Of a stretch of DNA of 64,000 nt, positions 43,228-53,076 are shown piece after piece. The notes beneath the pieces were generated by a model. That model saw only the letters and a list, made by a program, of their open reading frames with translations. It did not search any database and was not told where the DNA came from. The position numbers and the translations under genes are program-made. Source of the stretch: Mariniphaga sediminis (GTDB lineage: Bacteria > Bacteroidota > Bacteroidia > Bacteroidales > Prolixibacteraceae); the NCBI RefSeq assembly GCF_003573545.1, contig NZ_QWET01000005.1:248001-312000 (forward strand). The letters run 5' to 3'. Positions within the stretch are counted from its first letter, which is position 1. The number at the start of each line of letters is the position of its first letter.

Positions 43228-44643
43228 ATGAATAGAAAGTGGCAGGTAGTCAAATATCTGTGTTTTGATTTTTTAGCAGCCGCCATTAGCTGGACTGCCT
43301 TTTTCGTGTACCGAAAAATTGTTATTGAACCGCAGCGATTCGGCACGGATATTCCTGTGGAATTTACAAACCGTTACTTTTTCGGGCTCCTCCTTATTCC
43401 GATACTTTGGGTAATGTTTTATTACATTACCGGTTTTTACGATAATATTTACAGGCGTTCCCGCCTTTTGGAACTGGGACAAACTTTTCTTACAACGGTT
43501 GTTGGCGTGGTGGTCATCTTTTTTGCCTTGATTCTGGACGATTATATTCATTCATACAAAAATTATTATCAGCTGTTTTTTACCTTGTTCCTTTTGCATT
43601 TTGGATTTACCTACCTGTTCCGGCTCGTTTTAACTACCCGGACGATACACCGTATTCATAAGCGGAAAATAGGGTTTAACACCCTGATTATCGGGAGCAA
43701 TGAAAAGGCAGAAAAAGTGTACAAAGAGATGTCGAGCCAGAAAAGGCCGGCAGGAAACCTGTTTGCCGGATTTGTGGGAGTGGAGAACAACGATGACCGG
43801 TTGCTCGGTCAATACCTGCCACAGTTAGGAAGATTGAATGAGTTAAATAAAATTATTGAACACGAAAATATTGAAGAGGTAATTATAGCAATTGAAACCC
43901 GTGAGCATGAGCGCTTAAATGGGATTTTGACTATTTTGGAAAACCGACAAATAACCATTTGGGGAATTCCGGATTTGTATGATTTTCTTTCAGGAACGGT
44001 AAAAACTACTGCTATTTACGGTAGTCCGCTCATTAAAATTTCGAACGGGCTGATGCCTTCCTGGCAGGCAAAAATGAAACGTTTGATCGATGTGGTGCTT
44101 TCCGCGATTGCCTCGGTTATCTTTCTCCCGGTATTTATTGTGCTGGCTGTTATGATAAAACGATCGTCCAAAGGACCGGTAATCTATCATCAGGTGCGAA
44201 TTGGCCGGTTTGGGAAACCGTTTAAAATATACAAACTGCGCAGTATGGTGCAGGGGGCCGAAAATGGTACGCCGGAGTTGTCGAGCGAGAATGACGAACG
44301 AATTACCGGGATTGGCCGCTTTTTGCGCAGGACCCACCTCGACGAGATTCCGCAGTTTTATAATGTGATAAAAGGCGACATGTCATTGGTTGGGCCAAGG
44401 CCGGAACGACAGTTTTATATCGACCAGATTATAAAGAAAGCGCCCCATTATACCCATTTGCACAAACTTCGTCCGGGTATAACCTCCTGGGGGCAGGTGA
44501 AATACGGGTATGCCTCCAATCTGGAGGAAATGCTTGAACGTCTTCCTTATGACATGATGTACCTGAAAAATATTTCGCTTTATATCGACTTTAAAATTCT
44601 TATCTATACCCTGATGGTAAGTTTTAAGGCTAACGGGAAGTAG
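43228..44643 (+). CDS. Second polyprenyl glycosylphosphotransferase (WbaP/WcaJ type)
   Basis: A 471-aa inner-membrane enzyme related to the one at 1705-3108. Four or five N-terminal hydrophobic segments (about 10-140) precede a CoA-binding-like nucleotide fold (about 145-265). The catalytic domain after a membrane segment near 290-310 shows YHQVRIGRFGKPF, KLRSM, GRFLRRTHLDEIPQF, GDMSLVGPRPE and RPGITSWGQV. It initiates synthesis of a lipid-linked oligosaccharide. Unlike the first locus it stands without export genes, so it may serve O-antigen or protein glycan synthesis encoded elsewhere. It converges with pyrH. Confidence 0.92.
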   Translation: MNRKWQVVKYLCFDFLAAAISWTAFFVYRKIVIEPQRFGTDIPVEFTNRYFFGLLLIPILWVMFYYITGFYDNIYRRSRLLELGQTFLTTVVGVVVIFFALILDDYIHSYKNYYQLFFTLFLLHFGFTYLFRLVLTTRTIHRIHKRKIGFNTLIIGSNEKAEKVYKEMSSQKRPAGNLFAGFVGVENNDDRLLGQYLPQLGRLNELNKIIEHENIEEVIIAIETREHERLNGILTILENRQITIWGIPDLYDFLSGTVKTTAIYGSPLIKISNGLMPSWQAKMKRLIDVVLSAIASVIFLPVFIVLAVMIKRSSKGPVIYHQVRIGRFGKPFKIYKLRSMVQGAENGTPELSSENDERITGIGRFLRRTHLDEIPQFYNVIKGDMSLVGPRPERQFYIDQIIKKAPHYTHLHKLRPGITSWGQVKYGYASNLEEMLERLPYDMMYLKNISLYIDFKILIYTLMVSFKANGK

Positions 44644-44709
44644 TGTTTAGTCTTTTTACCTTCTGATTTTTTGGCCTGAAGGAGATGATCCGGAAGGCAA
44701 AATTTTGCG

Positions 44710-45417
44710 CTAATACACGATTGTTCCGATATTCTCTCCGGTAAGCACTTTTTTCAGATTCCCTTTCTGATCCATATTGAAGACCAGAACCGGCAGGTTA
44801 TTCTCCTGGCACAAGGTAGTGGCTGTCAGATCCATTATCCGAAGGTTGCGGGTATATACTTCGGCAAAACTTATTTTGTCGAATTTCTGCGCGTCCGGGT
44901 CTTTTTCCGGGTCAGCGCTGTAAACCCCATCAACGCGGGTTCCCTTGAGCATAATTTCGGCTTCTGTTTCAACTGCCCGCAGGGCGCTGGCTGTGTCGGT
45001 AGTGAAGTAGGGATTTCCGGTTCCTGCCGAGATAATGGCAACCTCACCTTTTTGTAAAGCTTCGATTGCTTTTTCTTTTGAATAGTATTCTCCCACAGGC
45101 TCCATCCGAATGGCTGTAAATACTCTTGCTTGAATATTCTGGTTTTTAAGCGCCGAGCTTAGCGCCAGGCTGTTGATTACGGTGGCCAGCATCCCCATCT
45201 GGTCCCCTTTCACCCGGTCAAACCCTTTGCCGGTACCGCTTAGTCCGCGGAAGATATTCCCTCCGCCGATAACGATTCCGGTTTGTACTCCGAGTTTAAC
45301 AAGCTCAGCAATTTGTTCGGCGTACTCGTTCAGGCGGGTCTCATCAATTCCATATCCCTGATTTCCCATTAACGATTCGCCACTTAATTTCAAAAGTATC
45401 CGTTTGTATTTTACCAT
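44710..45417 (-). CDS. pyrH: UMP kinase
   Basis: A 235-aa amino-acid-kinase-fold enzyme that phosphorylates UMP to UDP in pyrimidine synthesis. The N-terminal KRILLKLSGESLMG, the GGGNIFRG motif and the FTTDTASALRAVE substrate segment are all present, and length is typical for the bacterial hexameric enzyme. In many bacteria pyrH adjoins tsf or frr, which are not here. The acyl-CoA ligase gene lies 21 bp upstream on the same strand. Confidence 0.96.
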   Translation of the reverse strand: MVKYKRILLKLSGESLMGNQGYGIDETRLNEYAEQIAELVKLGVQTGIVIGGGNIFRGLSGTGKGFDRVKGDQMGMLATVINSLALSSALKNQNIQARVFTAIRMEPVGEYYSKEKAIEALQKGEVAIISAGTGNPYFTTDTASALRAVETEAEIMLKGTRVDGVYSADPEKDPDAQKFDKISFAEVYTRNLRIMDLTATTLCQENNLPVLVFNMDQKGNLKKVLTGENIGTIVY

Positions 45418-45438
45418 TTTAGCTTAAAAAAAATGTTT

Positions 45439-47091
45439 TTATTTTACTTCAATCCCTTTCTCCTTACACCATTTTGCTCCCAATTCGCTCAGTTTATATT
45501 TTTGGATTTTCCCACTGGCAGTCATTGGAAATTCTTTTACAAAGAAAAAATACTTAGGTGTTTTGAACCACGCTATTTGCCCACGGCAGAAGTCTGTAAT
45601 GTCAGCATCAGAAAGTGTTTGCCCCTCTTTCGGCTTAATAAAAGCCGCCACTTCCTCCCCGTATTTCGGACTGGGAATTGCGGCCACTTCCACTGTTTCG
45701 ATTTGTGGCATATTATAAAGGAAATTTTCGATTTCGCGTGGGTAAATGTTTTCGCCACCCCGAATTATCATGTCTTTAATCCGACCTGTTATGCGGTAAA
45801 ATCCCTCTTCGGTTTTGACGGCCAGGTCGCCCGAATGGAGCCAGCCTTCGTTGTCAATGGCTTTTTTTGTTGCTTCCGGGTTTTTGTAATATCCTTTCAT
45901 TACATTGTACCCACGGCAGCAAATTTCGCCCTGTTCACCCACCGCACACTCGTTACCCGTTTCCGGGTTTACGATTTTGACTTCCACGTTCGGGTATTCA
46001 AACCCAACGGTGGTGGCGCGTACTTCGGGTGAATTGTGTGTGCGCGTGGCGGTCATACCCGGAGAGGACTCTGTTTGTCCATAAACGATAATAATATCCT
46101 TCATGTTCATTTTTGTCATCACCTGGTTCATGGTTTCGATGGGGCAGGGCGCTCCGGCCATTATACCTGTTCTGAGGGAACTTAGATCGAACATGTCGAA
46201 CATGGGGTGGTTCAGCTCAGCAATAAACATGGTGGGTACCCCATACAGCGCGGTGCATTTTTCTTTTTGTACCGAAGCCAGCACAGTAAGCGGGTCAAAT
46301 TCTTCGGTAAAAACCATGGTGGCGCCGTGTGTAATAACAGCGCAAAGAGCCAGGACACATCCAAAGCAATGGAACATCGGCACACAAACAAGCAATCGCT
46401 CATCGGAGGTATATTTCATACACTGCCCTGTTGCATAGCCGTTATTTAAAATATTGTGGTGTGAGAGCATCACTCCTTTCGGGAAACCGGTTGTTCCGGA
46501 TGTATATTGCATGTTGACCACGTCATGGCAGTTTAGCTTTTCCCGGATGTTTTCCAGTTCAATATCGTCCATGTGGTTCCCGAGCAGAATCAGTTCAGCA
46601 GTGTTAAACATGCCCCGGTGTTTTTGCTGACCTATAAATACCACGTTATTCAGTTCCGGGAATTTTTTGCTTTTTAATTCTCCCCGCGGTTGTTCTTTCA
46701 GTTCAGGAACCAGTTCAAATATCATCTGCACATAATCGCTGTCGCGGTAACCGTCAATCAGAAACAGGGTGTTGATGTCGGCATCTTTCAACAGGAACTC
46801 CAGTTCTGCCAGTTTGTAGCTGGTGTTGATAGTAACAAGAATGGCCCCGATTTTTGCTGTGGCAAACATTACGGTGGTCCAGTCCGGCACATTTTTAGCC
46901 CAGATTCCCACTTTATCGCCGGGTTTTACGCCAGTATACAATAATCCCCTTGCAAGTGCATCTACACGTTCATTAAATTGTTTATAAGTAAAACGCAGAT
47001 TGCGATCGGGATAAACGATAAATTCCTTCTCGGGCGTTTCAAAAGCCCACTTTTCAAGAATTTCTCCTAAAGTATAGTCGAGTAGCTGCAT
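45439..47091 (-). CDS. AMP-binding acyl-CoA synthetase
   Basis: A 550-aa adenylate-forming enzyme that activates a carboxylic (probably fatty) acid with ATP and CoA. The AMP-binding P-loop [18 protein letters not shown] (about residues 195-212), the YGQTESSP motif, and the C-terminal hinge [16 protein letters not shown] and catalytic lysine in SGKIQK are intact. The XRE-cupin regulator is encoded directly upstream (42-bp gap, same strand), a pair seen repeatedly in Bacteroidota. It may control this gene, with an acyl-CoA as signal (inference). The chain-length preference cannot be read from sequence. Confidence 0.92.
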   Translation of the reverse strand: MQLLDYTLGEILEKWAFETPEKEFIVYPDRNLRFTYKQFNERVDALARGLLYTGVKPGDKVGIWAKNVPDWTTVMFATAKIGAILVTINTSYKLAELEFLLKDADINTLFLIDGYRDSDYVQMIFELVPELKEQPRGELKSKKFPELNNVVFIGQQKHRGMFNTAELILLGNHMDDIELENIREKLNCHDVVNMQYTSGTTGFPKGVMLSHHNILNNGYATGQCMKYTSDERLLVCVPMFHCFGCVLALCAVITHGATMVFTEEFDPLTVLASVQKEKCTALYGVPTMFIAELNHPMFDMFDLSSLRTGIMAGAPCPIETMNQVMTKMNMKDIIIVYGQTESSPGMTATRTHNSPEVRATTVGFEYPNVEVKIVNPETGNECAVGEQGEICCRGYNVMKGYYKNPEATKKAIDNEGWLHSGDLAVKTEEGFYRITGRIKDMIIRGGENIYPREIENFLYNMPQIETVEVAAIPSPKYGEEVAAFIKPKEGQTLSDADITDFCRGQIAWFKTPKYFFFVKEFPMTASGKIQKYKLSELGAKWCKEKGIEVK

Positions 47092-47133
47092 AAAATTTTC
47101 GTTCTGGTTTTTGGTTATAGAAAAAAATCAGGT

Positions 47134-47706
47134 TTAAATCGGTGTATAAACAACGGCCAGTATTTTTGCCGGCTTGTTGTCTGCGGCATGTACATTGTGG
47201 GCTACCACCGAGTCCAGATAAATGGTGTCCCCCTTATCTATCCGGTAAAGATCTTTTCCGTAATTTATTTCAATACTGCCTTCCAAAACATAAATAAATT
47301 CTTCTCCTTCGTGTGACGAAAGCTTGTAATCTGATTCTTTCGACGGTTCAATTTCAACGATAAAAGGTTCCATGTGCCTTCCGGCTTTGTCCTGGGCCAG
47401 CGAAAAAAAGTTAAGGTGCTCACGGGTGCTTTCATCTTTGGTGGAAAAGCTGAGGCTTGATTTTTCCTCCCCGGCTCTCACAATGGCGGGACCTAACTGA
47501 TCCTGATCGTCCAGGAATGTGCCTATTCGCACCCCCAGCGCCCGCGAGATTTTTATGAGGTGCCCCAACGAAGGCATCACGTTTTTTTCTTCGATTTTTT
47601 CCAGTTGATCTTTGTCGAGATTGGCATTCAGGGCCAAATCCTCCCTGGAGATTTGCCTGAATTCACGAAACTCCCTGATTTTTTTCCCCAATTTGTTTTT
47701 GCTCAT
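47134..47706 (-). CDS. XRE-family regulator with C-terminal cupin domain
   Basis: A 190-aa DNA-binding protein: an N-terminal helix-turn-helix of the Cro/C1 type (about residues 8-62, REFRQISREDLALNANLDKD) and a C-terminal cupin sensor domain (about 115-187) with SSHEGEEFIYVLEGSIEINYG and KGDTIYLDS motifs. The cupin probably binds a small ligand and changes DNA affinity. It lies between the alpha-glucan phosphorylase gene (12 bp upstream) and the acyl-CoA ligase gene (42 bp downstream), all on the same strand. It may therefore be cotranscribed with the glycogen genes while acting on the ligase. Confidence 0.92.
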   Translation of the reverse strand: MSKNKLGKKIREFREFRQISREDLALNANLDKDQLEKIEEKNVMPSLGHLIKISRALGVRIGTFLDDQDQLGPAIVRAGEEKSSLSFSTKDESTREHLNFFSLAQDKAGRHMEPFIVEIEPSKESDYKLSSHEGEEFIYVLEGSIEINYGKDLYRIDKGDTIYLDSVVAHNVHAADNKPAKILAVVYTPI

Positions 47707-47718
47707 TTTTTGAAATTT

Positions 47719-50295
47719 TTACAACCACTTTATGTATTTGAAATCCTGTCTGTGGGGTAATCCTTCGTTTTTGGGGTAAAGTCTGAATCCGTAATTAAAC
47801 GAGCCGGGATGAACAGGATGGTAATTTAGTTTGAAACAACAAACAGAACCTTCACACGCATCCGCTTCGAAATGAAGTATTTCTACTATTTGGGGTTCTT
47901 CCCGGGTTCCGTTTTCCGTAATTACCAATTCAAGTCCTACTTCGTCACACGATAATCCTTTCAAATCCACTTCGACCCGCACAGGATAATCCTGGCCTAT
48001 TTTCATGACGTTATGCGCCCCATCGGCCACTTCGGTTTTTTTCAATTCAATCTGATCCCAAACGGAACTTATTTTTAGTTTCCAGGCCGCCAGTTCTTTT
48101 GCCCATTTGAAATTTTCGTTTACCATGTTTCGGCTCCGTTCAAACTGCGGGAGGTAATACCGTTCATGGTAATCCTGCATCATCCTGCCGGTGGTAAAGT
48201 GTGGCGCTACCTGAGCGATGGTATTTTTTATGATGTCTACCCATTCAGCTGAGACCCCTTCTTTGTTCCGGTCGTAGAACGTTTCTACTATCTCTTCTTC
48301 CAGGATGTTATAAATGGTTTCGGCGTCCAGTTCATCCTGAAAATCCTGCACATCGTAGGTGCGTTCTGCCGGCAATGCCCAGCCAGCATCCTTGCGGTAA
48401 CCTTCCACCCACCATCCGTCGAGTACAGAAAAATGCAGGGTGCCGTTCATTACACCTTTCATTCCGCTGGTACCAGATGCTTCCAGGGGGCGGGTTGGGG
48501 TGTTCAGCCACACATCCACTCCCTGCAACAACATTTTGGCGAGGTTGATGTCATAATTCTGAATAAATAAGATTTTCCCGACAAATTCCGGACGTCTCGA
48601 AATTTCAACAATGTATTTTATCAGGTCTTGTCCTGCCTTGTCTGCCGGATGGGCCTTCCCTGCAAAAATGAATTGTACCGGCCGTTCCGGATTGTTTACA
48701 ATTTTCGATAGCCGGTCGAGGTCTCTGAATAACAGGTAACCCCTTTTGTAAGTAGCAAAACGGCGGGCAAAACCGATGGTCAGGGCATTGGGGTCCAGTT
48801 TGTTTTTAACTTCGGTGATAAGTTTCGGATTTTCATTCCGTTTCACCCAACTATCGGAAAAGCGTTCTTTGATATAATTGATTAGTTTCGCCCTCAATGT
48901 TTTCCGTAGCTCCCATATCTTTTCTTCGGGTGCCTGGTAAATGTGGTTCCATACGTCAAAGTCGAGCTGGTTTTTGGGGAACTCTTCTCCGAAGTATTCT
49001 TTGTGAATGTTTTTCCATTCCTGTGCTGTCCATGAAGAATAATGAACACCGTTGGTCACATAGCCAATTTCCAGTTCTTCTTTCAGGTAGCCCTGGTAGA
49101 GCTCTTTTAAAACGGTCTTGCTTACAGCACCGTGAAGTTTACTTACACCGTTAATTCCCTGTGAAAGGTTGGATGCCAGGTAACTCATGTTGAAATGATC
49201 CTCGTGGGATTTGGCTTTACCAAGTTTGCTGAAGGTTTCCCAATCGAGTCCCAACCTGCCCGGGAATGATTCCATGTAATATTTGAACTGGTTGTCGTGA
49301 AAGGAATCGTGGCCTGCCGGAACAGGAGTATGAGTGGTGAAGATGGTCGATGAACGAACCACTTCTTTGGCTTCTGTAAAATTCAGACCATGTTTTTCCA
49401 TGATGCCGGCGAGCCGCTCAATACCAATAAAAGCAGCATGCCCTTCGTTGCAATGATACAGGTCGGCATGATGCCCCAGTTTTTCCAGTGCACGGATACC
49501 GCCAATTCCCAGCAGTATTTCCTGCTTCAGCCGGTTTTCATTATCGCCCCCGTAAAGGTGATGTGTTATGTGGCGATCCTGTTCCTGGTTCTCCGGGAGG
49601 TCGGCATCAAGCAGATAAAGTTTAATCGCCCCAATATTCACCTGCCATATACGGGCGGCCAGCCTGCGACCGGGAAGGTCCACTTCAATTTTAAGCCATC
49701 CGCCTTTTTCGTCGAGTACCGGTTGTACCGGTATTTTTGAGAAATCCTGAAATTCATAATTGGCCATCTGCTCCCCGTGGAGGTTCAATGCCTGTTTGAA
49801 GTAACCGAAACGGTAAAGCAGGCCTACGGCAACAAGATTTACTTTCATGTCACTGGCCTCTTTCAGGTAGTCGCCGGCCAGCATTCCCAATCCGCCAGAG
49901 TATATTTTCAGGGAATCGTGCAGTCCGTATTCCATGCTGAAATAAGCAATTTGCATATTGCCCGGATCTTTCCTTTCTTCCAGATATTGCATGAACTGAC
50001 CGTAAACATGGTTCATGTCGGCCATAAACCGGGAGTCGTTCTCCAATTCCCTGAAGCGTTTAAAACTTACTAAGTCGAGCATTACAACAGGATTGTGGGC
50101 GCATTCGTTCCACATTTCCTTGTCAATGTATTCAAACAGTTTTTCTGCCGGGGTGTTCCAAACCCACCAAAGGTTTTTCGATAACTCGCGTAAGGGAGCC
50201 AGGCTGTCCGGGAGGTGCGATTCAACAACTATTTTTTTCCAAACCGGTTGTGCATTTTCCTGCCAATGGATATATTTTTTTCCTTCTGTTTTCAT
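47719..50295 (-). CDS. glgP: Alpha-glucan phosphorylase
   Basis: An 858-aa PLP enzyme that releases glucose 1-phosphate from alpha-1,4-glucan ends. It belongs to the long type with an N-terminal DUF3417 domain (about residues 20-130, SKNLWWVWNTPAEKLFE). The phosphorylase core includes GLGMLAGDYLKEASD, GYVTNGVHYSSW, GFARRFATYKRGYLLF and EASGTSGMKGVMNG with the PLP-linked Lys613. A TATTTTTG box (50342-50335) lies 40 bp before the ATG, so it may have its own promoter after the 128-bp gap behind the GH57 gene. It completes the glycogen set with synthesis, branching and debranching enzymes. Confidence 0.94.
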   Translation of the reverse strand: MKTEGKKYIHWQENAQPVWKKIVVESHLPDSLAPLRELSKNLWWVWNTPAEKLFEYIDKEMWNECAHNPVVMLDLVSFKRFRELENDSRFMADMNHVYGQFMQYLEERKDPGNMQIAYFSMEYGLHDSLKIYSGGLGMLAGDYLKEASDMKVNLVAVGLLYRFGYFKQALNLHGEQMANYEFQDFSKIPVQPVLDEKGGWLKIEVDLPGRRLAARIWQVNIGAIKLYLLDADLPENQEQDRHITHHLYGGDNENRLKQEILLGIGGIRALEKLGHHADLYHCNEGHAAFIGIERLAGIMEKHGLNFTEAKEVVRSSTIFTTHTPVPAGHDSFHDNQFKYYMESFPGRLGLDWETFSKLGKAKSHEDHFNMSYLASNLSQGINGVSKLHGAVSKTVLKELYQGYLKEELEIGYVTNGVHYSSWTAQEWKNIHKEYFGEEFPKNQLDFDVWNHIYQAPEEKIWELRKTLRAKLINYIKERFSDSWVKRNENPKLITEVKNKLDPNALTIGFARRFATYKRGYLLFRDLDRLSKIVNNPERPVQFIFAGKAHPADKAGQDLIKYIVEISRRPEFVGKILFIQNYDINLAKMLLQGVDVWLNTPTRPLEASGTSGMKGVMNGTLHFSVLDGWWVEGYRKDAGWALPAERTYDVQDFQDELDAETIYNILEEEIVETFYDRNKEGVSAEWVDIIKNTIAQVAPHFTTGRMMQDYHERYYLPQFERSRNMVNENFKWAKELAAWKLKISSVWDQIELKKTEVADGAHNVMKIGQDYPVRVEVDLKGLSCDEVGLELVITENGTREEPQIVEILHFEADACEGSVCCFKLNYHPVHPGSFNYGFRLYPKNEGLPHRQDFKYIKWL

Positions 50296-50334
50296 TTTTT
50301 TCTAATGTGTTTTCCTGCCTAAAAAGATAGTGTG

Positions 50335-50342
50335 CAAAAATA
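50335..50342 (-). promoter_or_regulatory. Candidate -7 box (TATTTTTG) of glgP
   Basis: It matches TAnnTTTG on the minus strand in the 128-bp gap between the GH57 gene and glgP, 39 bp before the glgP ATG. No consensus -33 box is seen. It suggests phosphorylase can be expressed separately from the upstream synthesis genes. Confidence 0.4.
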
Positions 50343-50423
50343 CATTTTCTATTGATAAGTGCCCGGAAATTAGATATTAATTTCATTATCCGGCCATGAA
50401 ATAACATGCGCAGTAATCCCTGA

Positions 50424-51752
50424 CTATCTTCTTTTTGCTGCCGGTTTCTGCTGTAGTTTTGACTTTCGGAGCCTCTGTAGTTCTGCTTCCATTTTTTTTA
50501 TTTTTTTATCCTTTTCGTCAATGATTTTGTGTAATGCCGCCAGTTCCTGATCCTCTTCTTCATGAGGGACCATGGCATTAAGTCGTATTTTAAAATCACT
50601 CAACACGTTCATAAAATTGATAAATGCTTCGTAAGGAGAATCAAAAGGGTTGAAATAGCTGTGTACCTCACCATCGGAGAAAAATTTGGTTGACATGTAG
50701 TAAAAATGGTCGCTCGCCTGAAGGTAATTCCAATCCTTATTAAGCTCGCTATCGCTGCATCGTTCCATTCGTGAACTCAGTTTATACAGTTTTTCAAAGG
50801 CCTCTTTTTGCATCTCGTTTCCCAGCCAGGCAGTCAGGTCCCGTTCTTCATCAGCCCATGAAATGGGGTGCAATACACTCACTGCCGATATTGGCTGCAA
50901 CTCCTCCAGCACATGCGAAGGGGTAGCAAATTTTAATGTGTCGCTATTTACCACATTATGCACCCAATGTTCCATAAACTCGAAAATACCGCTCTCTCTG
51001 GGCTGGCGTTCTCCCAGCGATTCATAACTTAAAAACAGGTTTACCACTTCCTCTTTTGGGTCGAGTTTGTTCAGCCAGCCGGTAAATTTTTCTGCCGTTA
51101 GCGGGTATTCCGACCAGTTGGAGTTGGAAAAACGAAACGAAATATCATCGCTCAGCTTGAAATTGCGCATGAGTACTTTCATGCGCGGGTTGAGCGCATT
51201 TACATACAGAAAGTTAGGGCTTTTCCATCCCAGGATATGCCGCGCTCCCTCGGTGAGTATTCCTTTGTATCCCATTTGATAAACCCGGGCCCCGATTTCG
51301 TCGGAATAAATCATTTCCGTGTTTCTGAAAACCTGAGGTTGTTGCCCGAAAAGTTCAAAAATGAGCTGATCATGAAGTTTCACCTGCTGTTCAAAAATAG
51401 CTTTGTTTTTTAACGACGGAAGGGAGTGGGAATAAGTCTCCGAAAGAAATTCCACACAACCTGTTTGGGCCAGGTCCTGAAATGATTTGATAACTTCCGG
51501 TGCATACAGTTCAAACTGTTCCAGCGCAACGCCGGTAATGGAGAAAGCTACCTTAAATTGCCCTTTCATTTTTTTGATCAGTTTCAGCAGCAGTTTATTG
51601 GTAGGCAGGTAGCTTTTTTCAGCTACTTTTCGCAGGATAGTTTCGTTGGCATAATCATCGTAATAATAGTGGTCGTTTCCAATGTCGAAAAACCGGTACC
51701 GTCGGTGCCGGAACGGTTGATGAACCTGGAAAAACAAACATATCGACTTCAT
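50424..51752 (-). CDS. Glycoside hydrolase family 57 protein (alpha-amylase / transglycosylase type)
   Basis: A 442-aa cytoplasmic protein with the GH57 N-terminal motif (FFQVHQPFRHR, with the invariant HQP) and the later VFRNTEMIYSDEIG segment, where the catalytic nucleophile Glu of the family is expected. The catalytic barrel covers about residues 1-290 and a helical domain follows. The last 40 residues are a charged, helix-prone coiled coil with a basic tail (RLRKSKLQQKPAAKRR). GH57 enzymes act on alpha-1,4-glucans as amylases, 4-alpha-glucanotransferases or branching enzymes. The exact activity is open. It lies 21 bp after the GT4 synthase gene within the glycogen operon. Confidence 0.9.
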   Translation of the reverse strand: MKSICLFFQVHQPFRHRRYRFFDIGNDHYYYDDYANETILRKVAEKSYLPTNKLLLKLIKKMKGQFKVAFSITGVALEQFELYAPEVIKSFQDLAQTGCVEFLSETYSHSLPSLKNKAIFEQQVKLHDQLIFELFGQQPQVFRNTEMIYSDEIGARVYQMGYKGILTEGARHILGWKSPNFLYVNALNPRMKVLMRNFKLSDDISFRFSNSNWSEYPLTAEKFTGWLNKLDPKEEVVNLFLSYESLGERQPRESGIFEFMEHWVHNVVNSDTLKFATPSHVLEELQPISAVSVLHPISWADEERDLTAWLGNEMQKEAFEKLYKLSSRMERCSDSELNKDWNYLQASDHFYYMSTKFFSDGEVHSYFNPFDSPYEAFINFMNVLSDFKIRLNAMVPHEEEDQELAALHKIIDEKDKKIKKMEAELQRLRKSKLQQKPAAKRR

Positions 51753-51773
51753 TCTTTTTCGCTTTTGATATGG

Positions 51774-53066
51774 TTACATATTCAGTAAATTCTGGTACAC
51801 TTCGAGTACCTGTTTGGCGGAATGGTGCCAGGTTAGTCCTCCTACCTCTTTCTTTCCCGATTTTTTCAGGAAACCGGCCAGGGCAGGGTAATTCAGGAGT
51901 CCGAAAATGGAGTCGGCCATGGCGTAGGTATCCCAAAAATCAATTTTGATGGCGTGGTTAAGGATTTCTGAAACTCCCGACTGGTTTGAAATAATAACCG
52001 GCACATCGGCCTGCATGGCCTCCAATGGTACAATCCCGAAAGGTTCCGAAACCGAAGGCATCACAAAAACGTCGGTCATTTGCAGCATATGATACACATC
52101 TCCGCTTTTCAGAAACCCTGTGAAATGAAACTTTTCGGCCATCCCCAACTGGGCAACCCGGCTCACCATTTCGTTCATTTTGTCGCCACTCCCGGCCATG
52201 ACAAAACGTACATTGTCCATTTTTTTTAGTACGAGGTAGGCCGACTCGATAAAATATTCGGGCCCCTTCTGCATCGTAATTCTTCCTAAAAAGGTTACCA
52301 CCTTTTCATTCACCCCTTTTTTGAATAGCGGTTTTTGATCAGCGGAGACCGGTTCTACTGCATTGTAAACAGTTGTAATTTTTTGAGGCGGGATGCCATA
52401 TTTTTCGATGATGGCTTTCCGGGTAAAGTTGCTGACAGATATGATTTTATCGGCTGCTTCCATGCCTTCGCGTTCCACTGCGTAAACCGTAGGGTTCACA
52501 TTCCCTCCGCTACGATCAAAATCGGTGGCATGCACATGAATAACCAATGGTTTTCCTGAAATGTTTTTGGCTGCGATTCCTGCCGGATATGCCAGCCAGT
52601 CGTGTGCATGTATCAGATCAAAATTGTTTTCTTTCGCAATGATTTCGGCTACCAGGGCATAGTTTTTTATCTCTTCCATGAGATTGGGGCCGTAGGTTCC
52701 GCTGAAATCGATTTTCATCCCTTCATCGGTTTTTACGAATTGTGTTTTAGCCGCGTAACGCTTGCTTTTTAAATTCCAGAATTCCTCTTCATTTACGTAA
52801 GGAATAATTTCCGATTGGACTTCAAGGGAATCCATTTTTTTTTCTTTTCCCTCAAATACGATTTCTTTACAGGCCACCGGTATTTTATTGGCGCCAATGA
52901 GACGGATAGTGGACTGATCTTCATCACCAAAAGCTTTCGGAATGACGAAAAGTACTTCCACATCTTTTAACCCGGCAAGACCCCTGGTCAACCCGTAACA
53001 AGCGGTGCCAAGCCCTCCTGATATGTGGGGAGGAAATTCCCATCCAAACATTAATACTTTCATCAT
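51774..53066 (-). CDS. GT4-type glycogen synthase-like glycosyltransferase
   Basis: A 430-aa cytoplasmic GT-B enzyme. The N-terminus has the glycogen-synthase-like loop EFPPHISGGLGTACYGL (residues about 10-26), and the C-terminal half holds VTFLGRITMQKGPE and the nucleotide-sugar-binding EPFGIVPLEAM motif. This group of GT4 enzymes substitutes for GlgA in Bacteroidota alpha-glucan clusters and is thought to extend glycogen using UDP- or ADP-glucose. The donor is not provable here, and no glgC is in the window. It sits between the debranching enzyme (10-bp gap) and GH57 (21-bp gap), matching the order conserved in Bacteroides. Confidence 0.9.
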   Translation of the reverse strand: MMKVLMFGWEFPPHISGGLGTACYGLTRGLAGLKDVEVLFVIPKAFGDEDQSTIRLIGANKIPVACKEIVFEGKEKKMDSLEVQSEIIPYVNEEEFWNLKSKRYAAKTQFVKTDEGMKIDFSGTYGPNLMEEIKNYALVAEIIAKENNFDLIHAHDWLAYPAGIAAKNISGKPLVIHVHATDFDRSGGNVNPTVYAVEREGMEAADKIISVSNFTRKAIIEKYGIPPQKITTVYNAVEPVSADQKPLFKKGVNEKVVTFLGRITMQKGPEYFIESAYLVLKKMDNVRFVMAGSGDKMNEMVSRVAQLGMAEKFHFTGFLKSGDVYHMLQMTDVFVMPSVSEPFGIVPLEAMQADVPVIISNQSGVSEILNHAIKIDFWDTYAMADSIFGLLNYPALAGFLKKSGKKEVGGLTWHHSAKQVLEVYQNLLNM

Positions 53067-53076
53067 CGTCTGTTTT

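Noticed and set aside
44644-44709. CCTTC/GAAGG pairing between the sugar transferase and pyrH as a terminator
   Set aside because: Only a 5-bp stem with a long loop and no T-run on either strand.
45433-46032. 199-codon plus-strand open frame
   Set aside because: Antisense to the acyl-CoA ligase; composition is that of a complement of a conserved gene.
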